This document shows, piece after piece, positions 60,085-64,000 of a DNA stretch of 64,000 nt. The DNA lies in assembly GCA_032388755.1 (NCBI GenBank), contig CP135593.1:372001-436000 (forward strand). Reading direction: 5' to 3'. The notes under the pieces were generated by a model. It searched no databases. It had not been told where the DNA came from and saw only the letters and a program-made list of their open reading frames with translations. This stretch comes from Neisseria sp. DTU_2020_1000833_1_SI_GRL_NUU_006. GTDB lineage: Bacteria > Pseudomonadota > Gammaproteobacteria > Burkholderiales > Neisseriaceae. Positions within the stretch are counted from its first letter, which is position 1; each line of letters starts with the position of its first letter. Made by a program: the position numbers and the translations under genes.

Positions 60085-61821
60085 TCAGTCGTCCAGTTCC
60101 ATATTGGGGGTCAGCACATAAAACCAGCCGTTCCCTTTCCGCTGGTGTTGGTAGCCTTTGTTTTTGTGGTTGTATTTCAGCAATCCCCCGTCTGACAACA
60201 CGCGGCAAACTTTCAATTCATCGAAGCTTTGGGCGATTTCATCGGCAAAGACGCGGCGGATTACCCATAATTCCAATTTCTCCCCCTCCTGTTTCCGATA
60301 GCCTGCATGGTCTTTGTTGGTACTTTTATCGCTCCAGTCCACAAACCTCATACCCAATGCGTATAGGTCGATAAAGTCCTCCGCCTGCTCGATGATTCGG
60401 CGGTCTTCGTGTTTCCCCGCCCCGTTGGTTTCCAGCCATTCATCAAAGCATTGTTTCACGCCTGCCATGCCTACGCCTGCGGGCAAGCCTGTAACGGGGG
60501 CGGCAAGCTCCAAAGCGGCGGCGGCAAGGGCAAAGCGTTTCGCCACTCTTCGCGCCTGCCCTGACAATTCGGGGACGGTCTCCATAAATGCGGTCATGCG
60601 CTCGTTTGCCTGCCGTTTAGCTTGTTCTAGGTCGTCTGAAAGCCGTCGGATGAACGCCCTGCCCGCCGCTCCGTGATATTGTTCGGCGGATTGGGCGATA
60701 TGTTCGCTCAATAATGCGCCGCTCTCGAAGCCGTGCAAGGTGTCGTAAATACCGTATCGGGCGGCGGCTCTGATACTGGGCAGACGGGCGGCTTGCCCGG
60801 CGTTCCAATCGCCTTTGTGGTGTTTCAGGATGGAATCGGGGGTCTTTTCGCCTGTCGAGAACATCATCACTTTCCAGCGGCTCAAGGCGCGGTTGCCGCC
60901 CTGTTTTGCGCCTTGCACTTTGTTGATTCCGTTCATGACGCTGTAAACAGTGTCGCCGATGACGTGGGGGCTTGCCTGCCCGATTTCGTCCAATACCAGC
61001 AAGCCGTCATTGCGCGCGGCGGCGGTATTGGAAAAGCCTATTTTTGTGCCGCTCCAAGACAACAGGCTGCCCGATGGTCTGCCCCATACGCTCAAGGCTG
61101 CTTTGGCGGCGGTGGTCTTGCCGTCAGATGAATCGCCCGTCAGATGGAAACCGCCCGATTCTTCGCTCAACAGGGACAGCAAGGGGGCGGCAAAGGACGC
61201 GCCCAATGCCAGGCAAAGGCGGCTGTTTCCCGCTGCGTATCGGGCGATATTTTGCTGCCAGTCGCCAAGCTCTCCGTTTGGTCGGTATGCCGCCGCTTGG
61301 CTGGTGTCGCCGTTGTAGATGACGGCGGGGGTTTTGCCGTCTGCCGTGATGGTTTCGCCGCTGGGCATGATGTAGGTGTCGCCGTGCCAGCCCGCGCGGT
61401 CGGTAATGGTAAAGGCGGTACGGCTGCCCTGTGTCTGCAAATAATCTGCTAGTCTTTCCCTTTTTGCCCGCCCGCTCATGACGGTTAAGCCGTAACCCTG
61501 CAAACGCTGCCAGCCCTGAACCGTGCCGATTTCCGCTTGTGGGATGGCGGCGGTCTTGGTTTGGCGTGTGATTTTGTCCTGCCAGCGGATAACGCGGTAA
61601 TACGCGCCGTCGTTGTCCTGCCCTGTGCCGATGATGTCGATAGGGTCGGAAAGCAATAGCGGCTCTGCTTCGATGGCTTCGCCTTCTTTGCTTGTCCTGA
61701 CGTTTATCCACCATACGCCCCGATGGTCGGTATCGAAGCGGGGGCGCGGGCGGTATGGTTCGATGTCGTTGATGTTATAGTTTTTGGTGCTTTCCTGCTT
61801 CGCTGTTTCGGTATTTTTCAT
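60085..61821 (-). CDS. DUF927 P-loop replication protein (helicase-like)
   Basis: A 578-residue protein with an N-terminal substrate/DNA-binding region and a DUF927 ATPase domain. Walker A GDSSDGKT is at 229-236 and Walker B LLVLDE at 274-279. This family is found in phage-satellite and plasmid replication modules, usually with a Toprim primase. The DUF927 gene overlaps the upstream primase gene by four bases (ATGA), implying coupled translation. A DUS lies inside the gene (60629-60640). The C-terminus contains a long helical region and ends MELDD. Confidence 0.85.
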   Translation of the reverse strand: MKNTETAKQESTKNYNINDIEPYRPRPRFDTDHRGVWWINVRTSKEGEAIEAEPLLLSDPIDIIGTGQDNDGAYYRVIRWQDKITRQTKTAAIPQAEIGTVQGWQRLQGYGLTVMSGRAKRERLADYLQTQGSRTAFTITDRAGWHGDTYIMPSGETITADGKTPAVIYNGDTSQAAAYRPNGELGDWQQNIARYAAGNSRLCLALGASFAAPLLSLLSEESGGFHLTGDSSDGKTTAAKAALSVWGRPSGSLLSWSGTKIGFSNTAAARNDGLLVLDEIGQASPHVIGDTVYSVMNGINKVQGAKQGGNRALSRWKVMMFSTGEKTPDSILKHHKGDWNAGQAARLPSIRAAARYGIYDTLHGFESGALLSEHIAQSAEQYHGAAGRAFIRRLSDDLEQAKRQANERMTAFMETVPELSGQARRVAKRFALAAAALELAAPVTGLPAGVGMAGVKQCFDEWLETNGAGKHEDRRIIEQAEDFIDLYALGMRFVDWSDKSTNKDHAGYRKQEGEKLELWVIRRVFADEIAQSFDELKVCRVLSDGGLLKYNHKNKGYQHQRKGNGWFYVLTPNMELDD

Positions 61822-62942
61822 GCTGCTTTTCCTCCGGTGTTTTGTATGAGGTCGTCTGATTGGGTTTCAGACGACCTTTTTGCTTCTTTCAGTTCGTCCA
61901 ATGCGTCATAGCCTGCCGTGTCGCTCTGCCATATGCGCGCCTTGATTCCCTGCTTGATGGCTCGAACTGCCAAATCATGCGCGGCTTTGAAACCTACGGG
62001 GCGCGGGGTGTCATTATCGGCAATAATCGCAATCTCTTTCAGGTCGTCTGAAAGCAGGTATTTCGCCAAGCTGTTTGCGCTCAAGGCGGCGGATAAGCCC
62101 CAATCGCGGGCTTGGAACAGTTCGCGGGCGGCAAGGGCGGTTTCTATGCCCTCTGCGATGACAAGCCGTCCGTTTTCAGGGGTGGGGAACAAGTGAACCG
62201 CCATGCCTGAAATGCTGCCCTGTTTGCGGCTCTGCATTTTCTTGGCGGGCAGGGCTTCGCCCGTTTCGGGGTGTTTGATTGCCAGCTTCTGATAATGCGG
62301 GGCATGTAGCCCGTCCTCTCCATATGGCTTGTCATAGGTCGTCTGAAAATAGGTCATGTGTAAGCCTTGAAGCCCTCCGCCCGTATCGCGGATGGCGCAA
62401 ACCATACAGGGGAAACGACCGATAAAAAGCGGCTTGTCCTCCCCCGTCGTCCAATAATCCGCCTCTCTCAAAAAACGGACGTTTTCAGGTAACTGCACCA
62501 TGTCCAAACCGCGTGATTTCAAATACTGCACGGCGGGGGAATCGGCGGTTATCGGTTCTGCCCCGTCCCACAATGCTGCAAGTTTGCCGATTTGGTCTTT
62601 TTCGGGGCGTGGTTGCGTCTGTGGGCGTGTGGGCGGTATCGGTAAGGGGTTTGCACCGCCCATGTTCAACACGCCCGCTACGGCGTGCAATGCTTCGTCA
62701 AAACCGCAATTCAGGTAGTGCATTACCAAGCCGAAACCGTCGCCCGCGCCGTTCTCCCAATGGCTGCAAATGAATGTGCCGTTGCCGTCCTTGTCGTCGT
62801 ACCTGAAACGGTCTTTACCCCCACACGCGGGGCATGGCTGGTGTTTGTTTTTCAAGTATCGCTGGTCTATGCCGATGGCGGCGTGGATTTCCTGCCAGCG
62901 GTATTGCGCGGTGGCTTTGATGTCTTGATAGGTCGGTTTCAT
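61818..62942 (-). CDS. Toprim-type primase with zinc-binding domain
   Basis: A 374-residue primase-like protein. The N-terminal zinc site has C37, C40, C59 and H61 (CPAC..FICSH), as in P4-alpha/primase-helicase proteins. The Toprim domain has LVIAEGIETALAA and IAIIADNDTPRPVG. It would prime replication of the element together with the DUF927 protein. Its start at 62942 (MKPTYQDIKATA) overlaps the stop of the small membrane protein gene by four bases. Contains DUS copies (62041, 62336). Confidence 0.87.
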   Translation of the reverse strand: MKPTYQDIKATAQYRWQEIHAAIGIDQRYLKNKHQPCPACGGKDRFRYDDKDGNGTFICSHWENGAGDGFGLVMHYLNCGFDEALHAVAGVLNMGGANPLPIPPTRPQTQPRPEKDQIGKLAALWDGAEPITADSPAVQYLKSRGLDMVQLPENVRFLREADYWTTGEDKPLFIGRFPCMVCAIRDTGGGLQGLHMTYFQTTYDKPYGEDGLHAPHYQKLAIKHPETGEALPAKKMQSRKQGSISGMAVHLFPTPENGRLVIAEGIETALAARELFQARDWGLSAALSANSLAKYLLSDDLKEIAIIADNDTPRPVGFKAAHDLAVRAIKQGIKARIWQSDTAGYDALDELKEAKRSSETQSDDLIQNTGGKAA

Positions 62943-63154
62943 TGCTCTGCCTCCCCTGTTACAGGTTCTAAAACTATTCCCGCCATCGGGTCGGTCTCCC
63001 ATATGGTCGGTGTTGTCTGTATTGCCTGCTCCGTGTCTGCATGGGCGGGCTGGTTACAGGCTCGGATTGCCAAAGCCATCAACAACACCCCAAACACCAG
63101 CAAAGCGCGGTTGGAATAGCGGCGGAAACGGTCGTTTTTGTCAGTCGGTTTCAT
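62939..63154 (-). CDS. Small membrane protein in the replication operon
   Basis: A 71-residue protein with a polar N-terminus (MKPTDKNDRFRRYSN), one hydrophobic segment (RALLVFGVLLMALAIRAC, about 16-33) and a polar C-terminal tail. Orientation is probably N-in. No family recognised. The stop overlaps the primase start by four bases, which supports it as a real gene. Confidence 0.65.
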   Translation of the reverse strand: MKPTDKNDRFRRYSNRALLVFGVLLMALAIRACNQPAHADTEQAIQTTPTIWETDPMAGIVLEPVTGEAEQ

Positions 63155-63290
63155 GGTTTCATGTCCTCCATGCCCCAGCGCACCAAAAATATCAAGTATC
63201 GAAAAATCAGATACTTACAAAAACACTAGGGCGAAGTTTGCCCTATGCCGTCCAAAACGGGCGGCATAAAGGCGGGTGTTTTTCAGGGAT

Positions 63291-63542
63291 TTAGCGGATT
63301 TGTTCGGCTGTCGTTACACTGAAAGCAGCCCATGCTTTTAGGTCGTCTGAAAGCGAAGCAATAAACGACTGACAGGCGGCAACGGCGGCGGCGTGTGATG
63401 GATAGATACCCAAACGGCGGGCGGTACATGAATGAACGTCAATATCGGCTAAATACGCGGTCGGTTCGTGGACGACGGCGCAAAAGCCTTGTTCTGATGG
63501 GTATTGAACGTCTTGGATTTGAATAGAATTTGAAGATTGCAT
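63291..63542 (-). CDS. Small hypothetical protein
   Basis: An 83-residue soluble protein. The pattern VQYPSEQGFCAVVHEPTAYLADIDVHSCTARRLGIYPSHAAAVAACQSFIASL looks like a small alpha/beta domain seen in prophage hypothetical proteins, but I do not recognise a family. A DUS in the frame encodes SLSDDLKA. The start has an AGGAG site (CTAGGAGCATTTCAAATG on the minus strand). Confidence 0.6.
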   Translation of the reverse strand: MQSSNSIQIQDVQYPSEQGFCAVVHEPTAYLADIDVHSCTARRLGIYPSHAAAVAACQSFIASLSDDLKAWAAFSVTTAEQIR

Positions 63543-63680
63543 TTGAAATGCTCCTAGTTAAATTGAGATTTGAGAAATGCCCGAAATAGGGGGCGGTGCT
63601 CTCTCCTGTAACTAGTCAGGCGTGGGCGTTGCCGCTACCACACACCGCCATAACTCGTGATAGGTCGTCTGAAATGCTAA

Positions 63681-63701
63681 CGTTTGATAACATTACAAAC
63701 G
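63681..63701. promoter_or_regulatory. Operator-like inverted repeat upstream of the accessory/replication operon
   Basis: CGTTTG-N9-CAAACG, a perfect 6-bp inverted repeat about 140 bases before the 83-residue gene, beside a DUS (63662-63673). It could be a repressor site for the leftward operon. Confidence 0.35.
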
Positions 63702-63723
63702 CCCGTAAAAGAATTTTGGCGAT

Positions 63724-63751
63724 AAAAAATCAGCGTTTACCCTGCTGATTT
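63724..63751 (-). terminator. Terminator of the gene at the window's right end
   Basis: AATCAGC/GCTGATT stem with a nine-base loop; on the minus strand it is followed by TTTTTT. It lies about 80 bases beyond the stop at 63830. Confidence 0.8.
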
Positions 63752-63829
63752 GGGCTAGTTAATTTAAGAGAGAACCTAAATTCTGATTCTCAAGGCTCGA
63801 TTTGTCAAATGATTTTTGCATTGGACGGG

Positions 63830-64000
63830 TTAAATTATTTTGTCCAGCACAATCAAGACAGTTGCATACTCAATGCGCGCTATGTCGTTTCCAACGATTC
63901 CGATGATGTCGGCAAGCGTAATTTCACTGTACGGCTTATTAAAAAAAGTGTTGCTGACTTGCTTTATTTCCTCTTGGCTTAACGGGCATTTGCGCTCTTC
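63830..64000 (-). CDS. Partial hypothetical CDS (C-terminal 56 residues)
   Basis: A frame open from the window edge to a TAA at 63830-63832. The visible end is EERKCPLSQEEIKQVSN followed by FFNKPYSEITLADIIGIVGND and ends VLIVLDKII. No family recognised. It is followed by a clear terminator, which supports it as a real leftward gene of the element. Confidence 0.6.
   Translation of the reverse strand, partial: EERKCPLSQEEIKQVSNTFFNKPYSEITLADIIGIVGNDIARIEYATVLIVLDKII

Larger units (their letters stand above)
58231..64000. mobile_element. P4-satellite-like integrative element (left part; continues past the window)
   Basis: From the truncated integrase to the window end the genes are all leftward and typical of phage-satellite or integrated-plasmid modules: an integrase remnant, HigBA-like toxin-antitoxin, an origin-like repeat block, a DUF927 helicase-like protein, a Toprim primase and small accessory genes. 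It is DUS-containing but otherwise unlike the flanking housekeeping DNA. The right boundary is outside the window; the left boundary is between 57932 and about 58260. Confidence 0.75.

Overview
The window is from a commensal Neisseria, most likely of the N. mucosa/N. sicca group. The evidence is dozens of copies of the 12-mer AGGTCGTCTGAA (the AG-mucDUS dialect of the Neisseria DNA uptake sequence), often as inverted pairs forming terminators. There are also Correia repeat enclosed elements, dRS3/NIME-type repeats, and a gene set typical of Neisseria (fHbp-like lipoprotein, LtgA, MacAB, a PilV-like pilin, MnmC, BamC). Nothing points to a pathogenic species: the pathogen-type 12-mer ATGCCGTCTGAA was not noticed.

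Layout. 1-20.4 kb is housekeeping: grxD, upp, a DUF2322 gene, an LplT-like MFS carrier/ccoS cluster, ackA, recN, gshB, dgkA, a copper chaperone, mnmA, fadD, phoH, then spoT-rpoZ-gmk and divergent apt, ltgA and a tRNA-Ser(GCT). 20.4-31.6 kb holds rluE, a putatively Zur-controlled DUF4198 protein, dapA-bamC, azlCD, rlmB, ldh, a divergent factor H-binding-protein homologue, DUF1853, trmJ and suhB. 31.8-36.6 kb is a complete type I secretion operon (TolC, LapB-like ABC exporter, HlyD/LapC-like adaptor). It is followed by an orphan cysN, an MFS carrier and, at 39.7-39.9 kb, the 5' remnant of an RTX protein that could once have been a substrate of that machine. 40.2-57.9 kb has proA, waaF, a cold-shock/excalibur membrane protein, mnmC, nadK-ubiJ, an SDR protein, an unrecognised gene carrying an in-frame 24-bp minisatellite, gloB, a PilV-like pilin, macAB and, further on, a TolC-type lipoprotein.

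58.2-64 kb is a mobile element resembling P4-type satellites. It has a truncated DUF4102 integrase next to nested inverted repeats, a HigBA-like toxin-antitoxin pair, and a 560-bp non-coding block with nine perfect GGTACC palindromes and a perfect 15-bp inverted repeat (origin/iteron-like). Beyond that lies an overlapping leftward operon of a small membrane protein, a Toprim primase and a DUF927 helicase-like protein. The element carries DUS copies, which suggests long residence in Neisseria. It runs off the right edge of the window.

The items most worth follow-up are the GGTACC palindrome cluster, the fHbp homologue with an FNR-like promoter, the DUS-linked 24-bp repeat, the RTX remnant near a type I secretion operon, and the perfect Zur-like box at 21.9 kb.
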